DNA of 64,000 bases from JAYPAN01 sp038123715 (GCA_038123715.1 JAYPAN010000007.1:3909-67908); one strand, 5' to 3'. Counted from the stretch's first letter, positions 34,714 to 46,903 are shown. The notes: generated by a model from the letters alone, not told the origin. A program made the numbers and translations.

Positions 34714-35837
34714 ACCGGGTCAATATCGCCCTGTGCTTGTTGGGCTTTGAAACTGTCGCGGAATTGTGCGAAGCGGCCTTCCTCAATCGCTTGGCGCATC
34801 GCCGCCATCAATTCCTGATAAAAGGCCAGATTATGCCAAGTCAGCAGCATGGCGCCGAGATATTCACCGCAGCGATGAAGGTGATGCAGATAGGCGCGGC
34901 TATATTGGCTGCTGGCCGGGCAAGGGCTGTCACCATCCAAGGGGCGCGGGTCGGCAGCGTGGCGGGCATTGCGGATATTCACCTTGCCGCGCCAAGTATA
35001 AGCCGTGCCGTGGCGACCGGCGCGGGTCGGCATGACACAGTCAAACATATCAATGCCGCGCGCCACCGCCTCAACCAAATCATCGGGCGTGCCGACCCCC
35101 ATTAAATAGCGCGGCTTGTCTTGGGGCAGCACCGGTGTGGTGAAATCCAGCACTTGCAACATGGCAGCCTGCCCTTCGCCAACCGCCAGCCCGCCCACGG
35201 CATAGCCGTCAAAGCCGATATCCATCAACCGTGCCGCGCTGGCATGGCGCAAATCCTCATAAGTGCTGCCCTGCACAATGCCAAACAGCGCATCGCCCTC
35301 GCCTGCATCATATTGCCCAAACGCCGCCTTGCTGCGTTCGGCCCAGCGCATGGATAATTGCATGGAGGTTTCGGCCTGCTCATGGGTTGCGGGAAATGGC
35401 GTGCATTCATCCAGCACCATGCGGATATTGGCACCGAGCAAGGTTTGAATTTCAATCGAGCGTTCCGGCGTCAGCATATAATCGCGCCCGTCAATATGGC
35501 TTTGAAAGCGCACGCCCTCCTCGCTCATTTTCGCAAGTTTGGCGAGCGACATGACCTGAAAGCCGCCACTATCGGTCAGAATAGGCCCGTCCCATTGCAT
35601 GAAGCGCTGCAAGCCGCCAAGTGCGGCAACTTCCTCGGCACCGGGGCGCAACATTAAATGGTAAGTATTGCCCAGCACAATATCAGCGCCCAAATCGCGC
35701 ACTTGGTCGGGATACATGGCTTTCACTGTGGCCGCCGTGCCGACTGGCATGAAGGCCGGTGTGCGAATAGTGCCGCGCGGCGTCTCTATTGTCCCGCGCC
35801 GCGCCTGCCCGTCCTGTGCCAGCAAGTTAAACTTCAT
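34710..35837 (-). CDS. tgt: Queuine/preQ1 tRNA-ribosyltransferase Tgt
   Basis: Exchanges guanine for preQ1 at the wobble position of GUN-anticodon tRNAs. The 375-residue protein starts with ATG at 35837, inside the queA end (11-nt overlap). The active-site Asp region is ILTDSGGFQVMSL near residue 91, and the nucleophile region GVGTPDDLVEAV precedes a catalytic Asp (DCVMPTR) near 265. The zinc site is altered. Where the family has CxCxxC before YSRAYLHH, this sequence reads SPCPAS (residues 304-309), keeping one of three cysteines, though the later His in TWHNLAFY remains. It is coupled to queA. Confidence 0.93.
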   Translation of the reverse strand: MKFNLLAQDGQARRGTIETPRGTIRTPAFMPVGTAATVKAMYPDQVRDLGADIVLGNTYHLMLRPGAEEVAALGGLQRFMQWDGPILTDSGGFQVMSLAKLAKMSEEGVRFQSHIDGRDYMLTPERSIEIQTLLGANIRMVLDECTPFPATHEQAETSMQLSMRWAERSKAAFGQYDAGEGDALFGIVQGSTYEDLRHASAARLMDIGFDGYAVGGLAVGEGQAAMLQVLDFTTPVLPQDKPRYLMGVGTPDDLVEAVARGIDMFDCVMPTRAGRHGTAYTWRGKVNIRNARHAADPRPLDGDSPCPASSQYSRAYLHHLHRCGEYLGAMLLTWHNLAFYQELMAAMRQAIEEGRFAQFRDSFKAQQAQGDIDPV

Positions 35838-36936
35838 TGCCCTGTTCTTCTCCCTCGTCCCGTTCCAGCAAGCAGGCATCGCCATAGGAATAGAAACGAT
35901 AGCCGGCGTCAATGGCATGGGCGTAAGCGGCTTGCATTTTCTTGAGACCGGCAAAAGCCGAGACCAGCATGAAAAGTGTTGAGCGCGGCAGGTGGAAATT
36001 GGTCAGCAAAAGGTCAACCGCGCGAAAGCTGTAGCCGGGTGTGATGAAAATATCAGTAACTTCTTCAAAAGGCCCGATTTTTCCATCCGGTCGGGCAGCG
36101 CTTTCAAGCAGGCGCATGGCGGTTGTGCCGATACAGACAATCCGCCCGCCTTGCGCGCGCGCCGCGTTCAGCGCATTGGCCGTGTCGGCTGTCACCTGCC
36201 CCCACTCACCATGCATTTCATGGGCGTCGGTATCTTCCGCCTTGACCGGCAGGAAAGTGCCGGGGCCAACATGCAAAGTCACTTCAAACAGCGAAACGCC
36301 CTTGGCCTTTAATTGCGCTATCAATTGCGGCGTGAAATGCAAACCGGCAGTCGGTGAGGCGACCGCGCCCTCGGTTTTGGCAAAGACGGTTTGATAGTCT
36401 TTATTGTCCTGCGCGTCCGGCGCCCGCCGCGCGGCGATATAGGGTGGCAGAGGCATCGTGCCAAGCGTTGCCAAACTGGTCTCCATCGCGTCCGGCGCAA
36501 GCGCGAATGACAAGGATGCCATGCCCGCCTCGCGGGTTGTGACTTGCGCGGTGACACGGCTTTGCCGGTTTTCAAATATCAATGTGTCGCCAATCGCTAC
36601 GCGCTTGGCCGGTTTCAAAAAACACTGCCAGTCGGTTGGCCCCAGCCTTTCAGTCAGCGTGACTTCGACTTTCGCGCCATTATCGCCAGTGTCAGTTTCA
36701 CCGGCACGCATCCGCCGCCCGACCAGACGCGCCGGTATTACTTTCGTGACATTGACGACGACCGCATCACCGGCTTTCAGCAATTCGGGCAAATCGGAAA
36801 TATGCCGGTCGTCAAAAAATGCGTTGGCCGATGCCGCTTTTGGCACATGCAACAGCCGCGCCGCCTCCCGCGGCTGCGAGGGCCGCAAGGCAATCAGCGC
36901 GTCCGGCAGGTCAAAATCAAACAGATCGACCCGCAT
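35827..36936 (-). CDS. queA: S-adenosylmethionine:tRNA ribosyltransferase-isomerase QueA
   Basis: Transfers and isomerises the ribosyl moiety of SAM onto preQ1-tRNA to make epoxyqueuosine. The 369-residue protein opens with VDLFDFDLPDALIALRP. It has the conserved central segments GAVASPTAGLHFT near residue 196 and VTLHVGPGTF near 225, and ends with ARPDGKIGPFEEVTDIFITPGYSF and LLLTNFHLPRSTLFMLVSAF. Length matches the family. It lies between the cyclophilin gene and tgt, with its last codons overlapping the tgt start. The two sequential queuosine steps are thus made from one message. Confidence 0.96.
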   Translation of the reverse strand: MRVDLFDFDLPDALIALRPSQPREAARLLHVPKAASANAFFDDRHISDLPELLKAGDAVVVNVTKVIPARLVGRRMRAGETDTGDNGAKVEVTLTERLGPTDWQCFLKPAKRVAIGDTLIFENRQSRVTAQVTTREAGMASLSFALAPDAMETSLATLGTMPLPPYIAARRAPDAQDNKDYQTVFAKTEGAVASPTAGLHFTPQLIAQLKAKGVSLFEVTLHVGPGTFLPVKAEDTDAHEMHGEWGQVTADTANALNAARAQGGRIVCIGTTAMRLLESAARPDGKIGPFEEVTDIFITPGYSFRAVDLLLTNFHLPRSTLFMLVSAFAGLKKMQAAYAHAIDAGYRFYSYGDACLLERDEGEEQGNEV

Positions 36937-36941
36937 CAGCG

Positions 36942-37475
36942 TCAGTCAGAAAGGGTAAGCGAGATAATTTTATCCGGGTCTGCCGGCGGCTCGCCACGCG
37001 TAATCGCGTCAATATGCTCCATGCCGTCCACCACTTCGCCAAACACCGTATATTGCCCATTCAGCCAGGACGCATCTTCAAAGCAGATAAAAAACTGGCT
37101 ATTGGCGCTGTCGGGATGTTGCGAGCGCGCCATGCCCAAAGTGCCACGGCGGAACGGTTCATCAGAAAACTCGGCGCGCAAATCAGGATAATCGGAGCCG
37201 CCCATGCCAGTGCCGGTCGGGTCGCCGGTTTGCGCCATAAAGCCGTCAATCACGCGATGGAACACAATCCCATTGTAAAAGCCTTCTTCAACAAGCTGCT
37301 TTATCCGCGCCACATGGTCGGGCGCCAAATCCTCACGCAGCTTGATTTTTACCGTGCCGCTTTTCAATTCCATCAACATCAAATTACCCTTTCCGGCCGC
37401 AAAAGCCCGATTGTCAACATTACTCACACCAATAAAGACCGCGACAGCCAGAATGAGAGAAACGAGATAACGCAT
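36942..37475 (-). CDS. Periplasmic cyclophilin-type peptidyl-prolyl isomerase
   Basis: A cyclophilin of 177 aa that catalyses proline cis-trans isomerisation. An N-terminal signal peptide (LVSLILAVAVFIGVSNV, cleavage likely after AFA near residue 26) places it in the periplasm. The active-site motif FHRVIDGFMAQTGDP near residue 72 has the catalytic Arg, and the SQFFICFEDASWLNGQYTVFGEV block near 122-145 is complete. It sits between coaD upstream and queA, six bases from the latter. Such placement beside queA is common in Alphaproteobacteria. Confidence 0.94.
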   Translation of the reverse strand: MRYLVSLILAVAVFIGVSNVDNRAFAAGKGNLMLMELKSGTVKIKLREDLAPDHVARIKQLVEEGFYNGIVFHRVIDGFMAQTGDPTGTGMGGSDYPDLRAEFSDEPFRRGTLGMARSQHPDSANSQFFICFEDASWLNGQYTVFGEVVDGMEHIDAITRGEPPADPDKIISLTLSD

Positions 37476-37487
37476 TGTCTTATCACC

Positions 37488-37981
37488 CTAATTATTTAAT
37501 TCAGTTGCAATTATTTCAAGAACACTTGGCGGCACAAAGGAACTGATATCACCGCCCATAGCCAAAATCTGTCGCACCAGCGTGGAGGAAACAAAGCCCA
37601 CTTCCGGCGAAGCGGGCAGAAATACAGTTTCAATCTCCGGAGCCATGCTTCGGTTCATTGCAGTCATTTGCGCTTCATACTCGAAATCTGCCGCCGTGCG
37701 AAGCCCGCGTAAAATAATTGTGGCGTCATGTCGCTGTGCGGCATTAACCAGCAAATCGTTGAAATCGACCACTTCCAGCGTCACGCCAAGCGATTTTGCC
37801 ATAGGCGCAATCTCGTTTTCAATCATGCGAACACGCTGTTCAAAAGTAAAAAGCGGGGTTTTGGTTGCGCTGACACCAATGCCGATAATTAACCGGTCAA
37901 CGACGCGCAGGCAGCGCTTGATAATATCGACATGCCCAACGGTAATCGGGTCAAAACTGCCGGGATAAAAGCCACTTCGCA

Positions 37982-37982
<1 letters not shown>
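37488..37982 (-). CDS. coaD: Phosphopantetheine adenylyltransferase CoaD
   Basis: Adenylates 4'-phosphopantetheine in coenzyme A synthesis. The 164-residue protein has the nucleotidyltransferase T/HxGH motif as GSFDPITVGHVDII near residue 9-20 and the C-terminal signature VGFVSSTLVRQI near 128. RGLRTAADFEYEAQM near 91 is also diagnostic. The ATG at 37982 overlaps the gyrA stop by one base, so translation is probably coupled. Length is standard. Confidence 0.96.
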
Positions 37983-40858
<2,876 letters not shown>

Positions 40859-40869
40859 AATACGTCCCT

Positions 40870-40969
40870 NNNNNNNNNNNNNNNNNNNNNNNNNNNNNNN
40901 NNNNNNNNNNNNNNNNNNNNNNNNNNNNNNNNNNNNNNNNNNNNNNNNNNNNNNNNNNNNNNNNNNNNN
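40870..40969. other. Assembly gap (100 N), probably spurious
   Basis: Exactly 100 undefined bases, a conventional gap length. The sequence is the same on both sides for 55 bases, so the true genome most likely has no extra DNA here. Confidence 0.9.
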
Positions 40970-41024
40970 GGGGGCCGGTTTTCCTCGGCCATTTCATCAT
41001 TATTATCGGTCAAAATACGTCCCT
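40970..41024. repeat. 55-bp direct repeat, right copy (contig overlap)
   Basis: Identical to 40815-40869. If the duplicate is collapsed, the gyrA leader continues directly into the sequence after 41024, where a TAAAAT element (minus strand, 41064-41059) could be its -10 box. Confidence 0.9.
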
Positions 41025-41124
41025 GAACACTGTTATTTCCGGAGTTTCTCTCTGCCTCATTTTAGCATGAAAGCGGCAGTGATTCCTAATCAAAACGGCC
41101 ACAAACAAGGTTTGCAGCCGCCTG

Positions 41125-41147
41125 AAAAATCGGCCTTTTTCAAGGCC
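41125..41147 (-). terminator. Rho-independent terminator of ssb
   Basis: On the minus strand GGCCTT-GAAA-AAGGCC forms a 6-bp stem with a GNRA tetraloop, followed by GATTTTT. It begins at the last base of the ssb stop codon. Confidence 0.75.
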
Positions 41148-41596
41148 TAAAACGGGATTTCGTCATCCATGCCGCCGCCGCCGGAAGCGGCCATTGGCGC
41201 CGTGCCGCCATCATTGCCGACAGCCTCAAAACCGCCACCGGAATTGCGGCTGTCCAGCATGGTCAGCGTGCCGCCATAATTTTGCAACACAACCTCGGTT
41301 GAATAGCGGTCATTGCCATTGTCATCTTGCCATTTGCGGGTTTGCAATTGCCCCTCAATATAGACTTTCGAGCCTTTTTTCAGATATTGCTCGGCAATCC
41401 GGCACAGGCCTTCAGAAAACAGCACAACGCGATGCCATTCGGTTTTTTCGCGGCGTTCGCCAGAGTTTTTGTCGCGCCAAGACTCGCTTGTGGCGACGCT
41501 CAGATTGACGACGGGGCGTCCGTCCTTGGTGCTGCGAATATCCGGGTCAGCGCCGAGGTTTCCTACCAAAATTACTTTATTTACGCTTCCAGCCAT
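41147..41596 (-). CDS. ssb: Single-stranded DNA-binding protein
   Basis: SSB coats single-stranded DNA during replication and repair. The 149-residue protein starts MAGSVNKVILVGNLGADP at 41596 after AAGGAGAG, which is preferred to an ATG at 41620. The OB fold covers residues 1-110, including the WHRVVLF and VYIEGQLQTRKWQD strands. A Gly-rich linker leads to the acidic tip MDDEIPF, which binds partner proteins. It is divergent from uvrA across 202 bp, a classic pairing in Proteobacteria. A terminator abuts its stop. Confidence 0.97.
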   Translation of the reverse strand: MAGSVNKVILVGNLGADPDIRSTKDGRPVVNLSVATSESWRDKNSGERREKTEWHRVVLFSEGLCRIAEQYLKKGSKVYIEGQLQTRKWQDDNGNDRYSTEVVLQNYGGTLTMLDSRNSGGGFEAVGNDGGTAPMAASGGGGMDDEIPF

Positions 41597-41742
41597 GATT
41601 CTCTCCTTTGCGTGCCCCAATCTATCCGAGTTGCGCCAACAAACCTATGCCCGTTTCGGGGGCGATGCGGCTTTCTGTGGATACTTGCGCTTATGTTTTG
41701 CCGCAGGCCGCCGGGGCGTGGCAAAAAAACGCTGTCGCTTCT

Positions 41743-41761
41743 GTTTGGCGCAGCGCCAAAC
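41743..41761. promoter_or_regulatory. Perfect 19-bp palindrome upstream of uvrA
   Basis: GTTTGGCGC-A-GCGCCAAAC is a perfect inverted repeat with a one-base centre, 37 bp before the uvrA ATG and within the ssb-uvrA divergent region. It could be a regulator binding site. It does not match the GTTC-N7-GTTC LexA box known in Alphaproteobacteria. Confidence 0.4.
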
Positions 41762-41798
41762 GAGGCTACATTAAAGGCAGCATTAAGCAGGAAAACGC

Positions 41799-44747
41799 AT
41801 GTCGGCACGCAAACCATCCAAGCCCAAGGCTCCACAAGCGCGCAAAATCCGCATAGTCGGCGCGCGCGAGCATAATCTGAAAAATGTTTCGCTCGATTTG
41901 CCGCGCGACCAGCTTATTGTAATTACTGGCCTGTCCGGTTCCGGCAAAAGCTCGCTGGCCTTTGATACGATTTACGCCGAAGGCCAGCGCCGCTATGTCG
42001 AAAGTCTGTCGGCCTATGCGCGGCAATTTCTTGAAATGATGCAAAAGCCGGATGTTGACCAGATTGACGGCCTGTCACCGGCGATTTCGATTGAACAAAA
42101 AACCACCTCGCGCAATCCGCGCTCGACGGTTGGCACAGTCACTGAAATCTATGACTATTTGCGGCTTTTATTTGCCCGTATCGGTGTTCCCTATTCCCCG
42201 GCCACCGGCTTGCCGATTGAAAGCCAGACGGTCAGCCAGATGGTTGACCGTATTGTCGCCCTGCCGGAAGGCACACGCGCCTATTTGTTGGCGCCGATTG
42301 TGCGCGGACGCAAAGGCGAATATCGCCGCGATTTCGCGGAGCTGCAAAAACGCGGCTTTCAGCGCGTAAAAGTGGACGGCGAGTTTTACGAGATTTCGGA
42401 AGTGCCGGCTCTCGACAAGAAACTCAAACATGATATCGACATTGTTGTTGACCGGCTGGTGATTAAGCCGGATTTGGGCAATCGGCTGGCTGACAGTCTG
42501 GAAGTTGCCTTGGGCATGACGGACGGGATTGCGGTTCTGGAAATGGCCGATAAAAAATCCGGTGATGCGGATGAGCCGGAGCGTTTGATTTTCTCTGCCC
42601 GCTTTGCCTGTCCGGTTTCCGGTTTCACCATTGATGAGATTGAGCCGCGCCTGTTTTCCTTCAATAATCCGTTTGGCGCTTGTCCGAGTTGCGATGGGCT
42701 TGGCACGCAATTTTTCATTGACCCGATTGCCGTTGTGCCGGATGGCGGGCTGACTTTGTATAAGGGTGCGATTGCGCCCTGGTCGCGCAGTTCTTCGCCC
42801 TATTACACCCAGACTTTGGAAGCGCTGTCGCGCCATTACGACTTTAAGATGTCGAGCAAGTGGAATGATTTGCCCGAACAAGCGCGCCACGCCATTCTTT
42901 ACGGCAGTGGCGATGATGTGATTACCTTCACCTATGATGACGGTCTGCGCGCCTATAAGACCAAAAAGCCGTTTGAAGGCGTGATACCCAATTTGGAGCG
43001 CCGATACAGGGAAACAGACAGCAATTGGGCGCGCGAAGAAATCGAGAAATATCAATCAATTACCGATTGCGATGCATGTGGTGGATTCCGCCTCAAGCAA
43101 GAAGCCTTGGCCGTGAAAATAAACGGGCTGCATGTCGGTGAAGTCAGCCGCATGTCCATCCGCGCGGCGCAGCAATGGTTTGACACGCTCGAAGATGTGT
43201 TGAGTGACAAGCACAAACAAATCGCCACACGGATTTTGAAGGAAATCCGTGAACGGCTGAAATTCCTGAATGATGTTGGGCTGGACTATCTCACCCTGTC
43301 GCGCAATTCCGGCACTTTGTCAGGCGGTGAAAGCCAGCGTATTCGTCTTGCTTCGCAAATCGGCTCCGGCCTGACCGGTGTTCTCTATGTGCTGGATGAG
43401 CCATCCATTGGCCTGCACCAGCGCGACAATAACCGCCTGCTGGCCACCCTCACACGCTTGCGCGATTTGGGCAATACGGTGGTTGTGGTTGAGCATGATG
43501 AGGAAGCAATTTTAACCGCCGACCATGTGGTTGATATTGGCCCCGGCGCCGGTGTCAATGGCGGGGAAATTATCGCTGAAGGTGTGCCGTCAAAAATCAA
43601 AAGCAATAAGAAAAGCCTGACTGGTCAATATCTGTCCGGCACAAAATCGATTGCCGTTCCCGCGCGACGTCCTGTCGATGCAAAATCGCGGCAAATCACA
43701 GTGCATGGCGCGCGCGGCAATAATTTGAAAAATGTTTCCGCCTCCATCCCGCTTGGGACATTCACTTGCGTAACCGGCGTGTCCGGTGGCGGCAAATCAA
43801 CTTTTTTGATTGATACGCTTTATAAATCGCTGGCGCGCAAGCTGAATAATGCCCGCGCCACGCCGGCCGAGCATGATACGATTGACGGTCTGCACCATCT
43901 CGACAAGGTGATTGATATTGATCAATCGCCTATCGGGCGCACGCCGCGCTCCAATCCGGCGACATATACAGGTGCGTTCACGCCAATCCGCGAATGGTTC
44001 GCCGGTCTGCCGGAAGCCAAAGCGCGCGGCTATAAGCCGGGGCGGTTTTCGTTCAATGTCAAAGGCGGGCGCTGCGAGAGCTGTCAGGGCGACGGGGTTA
44101 TCAAAATTGAGATGCATTTCCTCCCCGATGTCTATGTCGAATGCGACAGTTGCCACGGCAAGCGCTATAATCGGGAAACATTGGAGGTGCGCTTCAAAGA
44201 TAAAAGCATTGCTGATGTTCTTGACATGACGGTTGATGAGGCCGCGGACTTTTTCCGCGCTGTGCCGATGGTGCGCGAAAAAATGACGACATTGCAGCGT
44301 GTTGGGTTGGGTTATATCAAAGTTGGTCAGCAGGCCACGACGCTGTCGGGCGGTGAGGCGCAGCGCGTCAAATTGGCAAAGGAATTGTCCAAACGCGCCA
44401 CTGGTCGCACCCTTTATATTCTCGATGAGCCAACAACCGGCCTGCATTTCCACGATGTCGCCAAACTGCTTGAAGTGCTGCATGAACTGGTCGATACGGG
44501 CAATACGGTGGCGGTGATTGAACATAATTTGGAAGTTGTGAAAACAGCCGATTGGATTATTGATATCGGCCCGGAAGGCGGCGATGGCGGCGGCGAGATT
44601 GTCGCTGAAGGCACGCCGGAACAAGTCGCCAAAGTCAAGCGCAGCTATACTGGTCAATATCTGACATCACTGTTAAAGACGCGTCAACCGACAGCGAAAT
44701 CCAAAACCCGCAAAAAACCTGTTGAACAGCCAAAGGCGGCTGAGTAA
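41799..44747 (+). CDS. uvrA: Excinuclease ABC subunit A
   Basis: UvrA dimers recognise bulky DNA damage and load UvrB. The 982-residue protein has two ABC ATPase halves. Walker A sites are GLSGSGKSS near residue 45 and GVSGGGKST near 662. Signatures are LSGGESQRIRLA near 508 and LSGGEAQRVKLA near 850. The insertion-domain zinc finger shows CPSCDGLG, and the C-terminal one shows CESCQGDG ... CDSCHGKRYN near 760-790. The Ser/Lys-rich C-terminal tail is ordinary. AGGA lies 6 nt before the ATG. Mfd, encoded at 1.8 kb, is its partner in transcription-coupled repair. Confidence 0.97.
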   Translation: MSARKPSKPKAPQARKIRIVGAREHNLKNVSLDLPRDQLIVITGLSGSGKSSLAFDTIYAEGQRRYVESLSAYARQFLEMMQKPDVDQIDGLSPAISIEQKTTSRNPRSTVGTVTEIYDYLRLLFARIGVPYSPATGLPIESQTVSQMVDRIVALPEGTRAYLLAPIVRGRKGEYRRDFAELQKRGFQRVKVDGEFYEISEVPALDKKLKHDIDIVVDRLVIKPDLGNRLADSLEVALGMTDGIAVLEMADKKSGDADEPERLIFSARFACPVSGFTIDEIEPRLFSFNNPFGACPSCDGLGTQFFIDPIAVVPDGGLTLYKGAIAPWSRSSSPYYTQTLEALSRHYDFKMSSKWNDLPEQARHAILYGSGDDVITFTYDDGLRAYKTKKPFEGVIPNLERRYRETDSNWAREEIEKYQSITDCDACGGFRLKQEALAVKINGLHVGEVSRMSIRAAQQWFDTLEDVLSDKHKQIATRILKEIRERLKFLNDVGLDYLTLSRNSGTLSGGESQRIRLASQIGSGLTGVLYVLDEPSIGLHQRDNNRLLATLTRLRDLGNTVVVVEHDEEAILTADHVVDIGPGAGVNGGEIIAEGVPSKIKSNKKSLTGQYLSGTKSIAVPARRPVDAKSRQITVHGARGNNLKNVSASIPLGTFTCVTGVSGGGKSTFLIDTLYKSLARKLNNARATPAEHDTIDGLHHLDKVIDIDQSPIGRTPRSNPATYTGAFTPIREWFAGLPEAKARGYKPGRFSFNVKGGRCESCQGDGVIKIEMHFLPDVYVECDSCHGKRYNRETLEVRFKDKSIADVLDMTVDEAADFFRAVPMVREKMTTLQRVGLGYIKVGQQATTLSGGEAQRVKLAKELSKRATGRTLYILDEPTTGLHFHDVAKLLEVLHELVDTGNTVAVIEHNLEVVKTADWIIDIGPEGGDGGGEIVAEGTPEQVAKVKRSYTGQYLTSLLKTRQPTAKSKTRKKPVEQPKAAE

Positions 44748-44788
44748 TACTTCTTCGGCAGAACACAATAACAAGAGGATTTGCGTTC

Positions 44789-45436
44789 ATGACTGTTCGT
44801 TTGCCGCTGAGCGCGGAATACGTCGCGCGCGTCTATAAAAAACATGCGCGTTATTACGATAAAACCTTTTCGCTGGTGATACGCCAACCCTTGCGCGCCG
44901 TGGTGCGCGAGGTCAATGCTGAGACAAATGGTCATTTGCTTGATGTCGGCATTGGCACGGGCATGAGCCTGCCCATGTATAAACCGGAATTGCAAATTAC
45001 CGGCATTGATATTTCGGTTGATATGCTGCAACGCGCGCGCCGCCGCGCGACCAAACACAGGCTGAATAATGTGGAAGCCTTGCTGGAAATGGATGGCGGC
45101 GCGATGACATTTTCCGATAATCATTTCGACGCGGTGCTGGCGACATTTGTTTTGTCTGTCGCGCCCAATCCGGCGTAAATGCTGGCGGAAATGCATCGCG
45201 TGTGCAAACCGGGCCGTAAAATATATGTGTTCAACCATTTTCACGCCGGCGGTGACCGGCCAATCTTGAAATCATTGGAAAGCAAGCTGGCCTTTGCCTC
45301 GCGCAATCTTGGCTGGCATCCTGATATTCAAAAAAATGCGTTGAAAATTGACGAGCTTGGTCTGCGCCCCTTATCGGAAAAACGCTTGGGCATGTTGGGG
45401 CTGTTCACCTTTATCAAGCTGGAAAAGCCAGACTGA
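44789..45436 (+). pseudogene. pmtA: Phosphatidylethanolamine N-methyltransferase-like (PmtA), split by in-frame stop
   Basis: A class I SAM methyltransferase interrupted by TAA at 45176-45178. The upstream part (129 aa) has the YDKTFSLVIRQPL start and SAM motif I LLDVGIGTGMSLP near residue 50. It then has GIDISVDML and the motif VLATFVLSVAPNPA. The downstream part (85 aa, ATG directly after the TAA) continues in the same frame with EMHRVCKPGRKIYVFNHF, the next family block. Together they give about 215 codons, the normal PmtA length. Since both parts are in one frame, a single base change (for example AAA to TAA) explains it. It could be a real nonsense mutation, a sequencing error, or two peptides with reinitiation. 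Confidence 0.75.
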
Positions 45437-45495
45437 CGCATGGATTATCGCGCGCCAATGGCTTATATAGCTGGCATGGGTAATGCGAGAAACTG

Positions 45496-46902
45496 ATGGT
45501 TCAGGACATTTTACATATTATTGGTGGCGGGCTGGCCGGTTCTGAGGCCGCTTGGCAGGCGGCGCAACAAGGGCTGGATGTCCGGCTTTATGAAATGCGC
45601 CCGGTGCGCGGCACGGACGCCCATGTTACTGACGCCTTGGCCGAGCTGGTCTGTTCTAATTCGCTGCGTTCTGATGATGCTGAAACCAATGCTGTCGGCC
45701 TGTTGCATGCCGAATTGCGCGATGCAGGCAGCCTTATCATGCAAGCCGCCGATGCCCACAGAATCCCCGCCGGCAGCGCGCTGGCCGTGGACAGGCACGG
45801 CTTTTCGGCCTATGTGACCGAGGCCTTGGGAAGCCACCCGAATATCACCATTCAGCGTTGCGAGGTAACGGAGCTGCCAGCCGATTGGCGTCATGTGATT
45901 GTCGCCACCGGCCCGCTGACATCTGATGCGCTGTCCAAATATATCTCGACCCTGACCGGCGATGACAGGCTGGCCTTTTTCGACGCCATTGCGCCGATTG
46001 TCTATCATGACAGCATTAATATGGATATTTGCTGGGCGCAATCGCGTTATGACAAATCAGCCCCCGGCGGTGACGGCAAGGATTACATTAACTGCCCGAT
46101 GGATGAGGCGCAGTATAATGCCTTTATTGATGCGCTGCTGGCGGCCGACATAACCGATTTTAAGGAATGGGAAGCCGACACACCCTATTTCAACGGCTGC
46201 CTGCCGATTGAGGTGATGGCCGCGCGCGGGCGCGATACGCTGCGCCACGGGCCGATGAAGCCACGCGGCCTGACCAATGCCCATCAGCCCGATATCAAAC
46301 CGCATGCTGTTGTGCAATTGCGCCAAGACAATGCGCTCGGCACGCTGTTCAATATGGTCGGCTTTCAAACCAAATTGAAATATGGCGCGCAAGCCGATGT
46401 GTTCAGGCTAATTCCGGGCTTGGAAAATGCGCGTTTCGCGCGACTTGGCGGCCTGCACCGCAATACATTTTTGAACAGCCCGACTTTGCTTGATGAAAGT
46501 CTGCGGCTTCATAATGCGCCGCATATCCGCTTTGCCGGTCAAATCACCGGTGTTGAGGGTTATGTCGAAAGCACGGCGATTGGCCTTTTGGCGGCGCGCT
46601 TTGCCGCCGCTGAAATAAGTGACAGGCGCATGACCGCCCCGCCGGCAACCACCGCCTTGGGCGCTTTGCTGGCGCATATTACGGTCAATGCCGATGCAGG
46701 CAGTTTCCAACCCATGAATGTCAATTTCGGACTGATGCCAGACATACCGCGCGGCGCGCCACCGGTTAATGCAGAAGGCAAGAAATTACGTGGCAAGGCG
46801 CGTATGGCGGCACGCAAAGAGAATCGCCAACGCGGTTTCACATCTCGCGCGCGCGCCGATTTCGCCGATTGGATGCGCGATTATAATATCGCCGCCGAAT
46901 AG
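45496..46902 (+). CDS. trmFO: Methylenetetrahydrofolate-tRNA-(uracil-5-)-methyltransferase TrmFO
   Basis: A folate- and FAD-dependent enzyme that makes m5U54 in the tRNA T loop. The 468-residue protein begins with the FAD-binding IIGGGLAGSEAAWQAAQQG, followed by LYEMRPVRGTDAH and ELVCSNSLRSDDAETNAVG with the conserved Cys. The segment YINCPMDEAQYNAF and the CLPIEVMAARG block near 235 are family hallmarks. It starts 60 bp after the pmtA-like gene; TTATATAGC before the start may be a -10 box. Its stop is one base from the end of the convergent phytoene-synthase-like gene. Confidence 0.96.
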   Translation: MVQDILHIIGGGLAGSEAAWQAAQQGLDVRLYEMRPVRGTDAHVTDALAELVCSNSLRSDDAETNAVGLLHAELRDAGSLIMQAADAHRIPAGSALAVDRHGFSAYVTEALGSHPNITIQRCEVTELPADWRHVIVATGPLTSDALSKYISTLTGDDRLAFFDAIAPIVYHDSINMDICWAQSRYDKSAPGGDGKDYINCPMDEAQYNAFIDALLAADITDFKEWEADTPYFNGCLPIEVMAARGRDTLRHGPMKPRGLTNAHQPDIKPHAVVQLRQDNALGTLFNMVGFQTKLKYGAQADVFRLIPGLENARFARLGGLHRNTFLNSPTLLDESLRLHNAPHIRFAGQITGVEGYVESTAIGLLAARFAAAEISDRRMTAPPATTALGALLAHITVNADAGSFQPMNVNFGLMPDIPRGAPPVNAEGKKLRGKARMAARKENRQRGFTSRARADFADWMRDYNIAAE

Positions 46903-46903
46903 A

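Noticed and set aside
43797..44657. 286-codon ORF antisense to uvrA
   Set aside because: It lies entirely opposite a highly conserved gene and has no recognisable family features.
45176..45181. Programmed frameshift as an explanation for the split pmtA
   Set aside because: Both halves are in the same frame, so no shift is needed. Only a stop readthrough, reinitiation, mutation or sequence error is possible.
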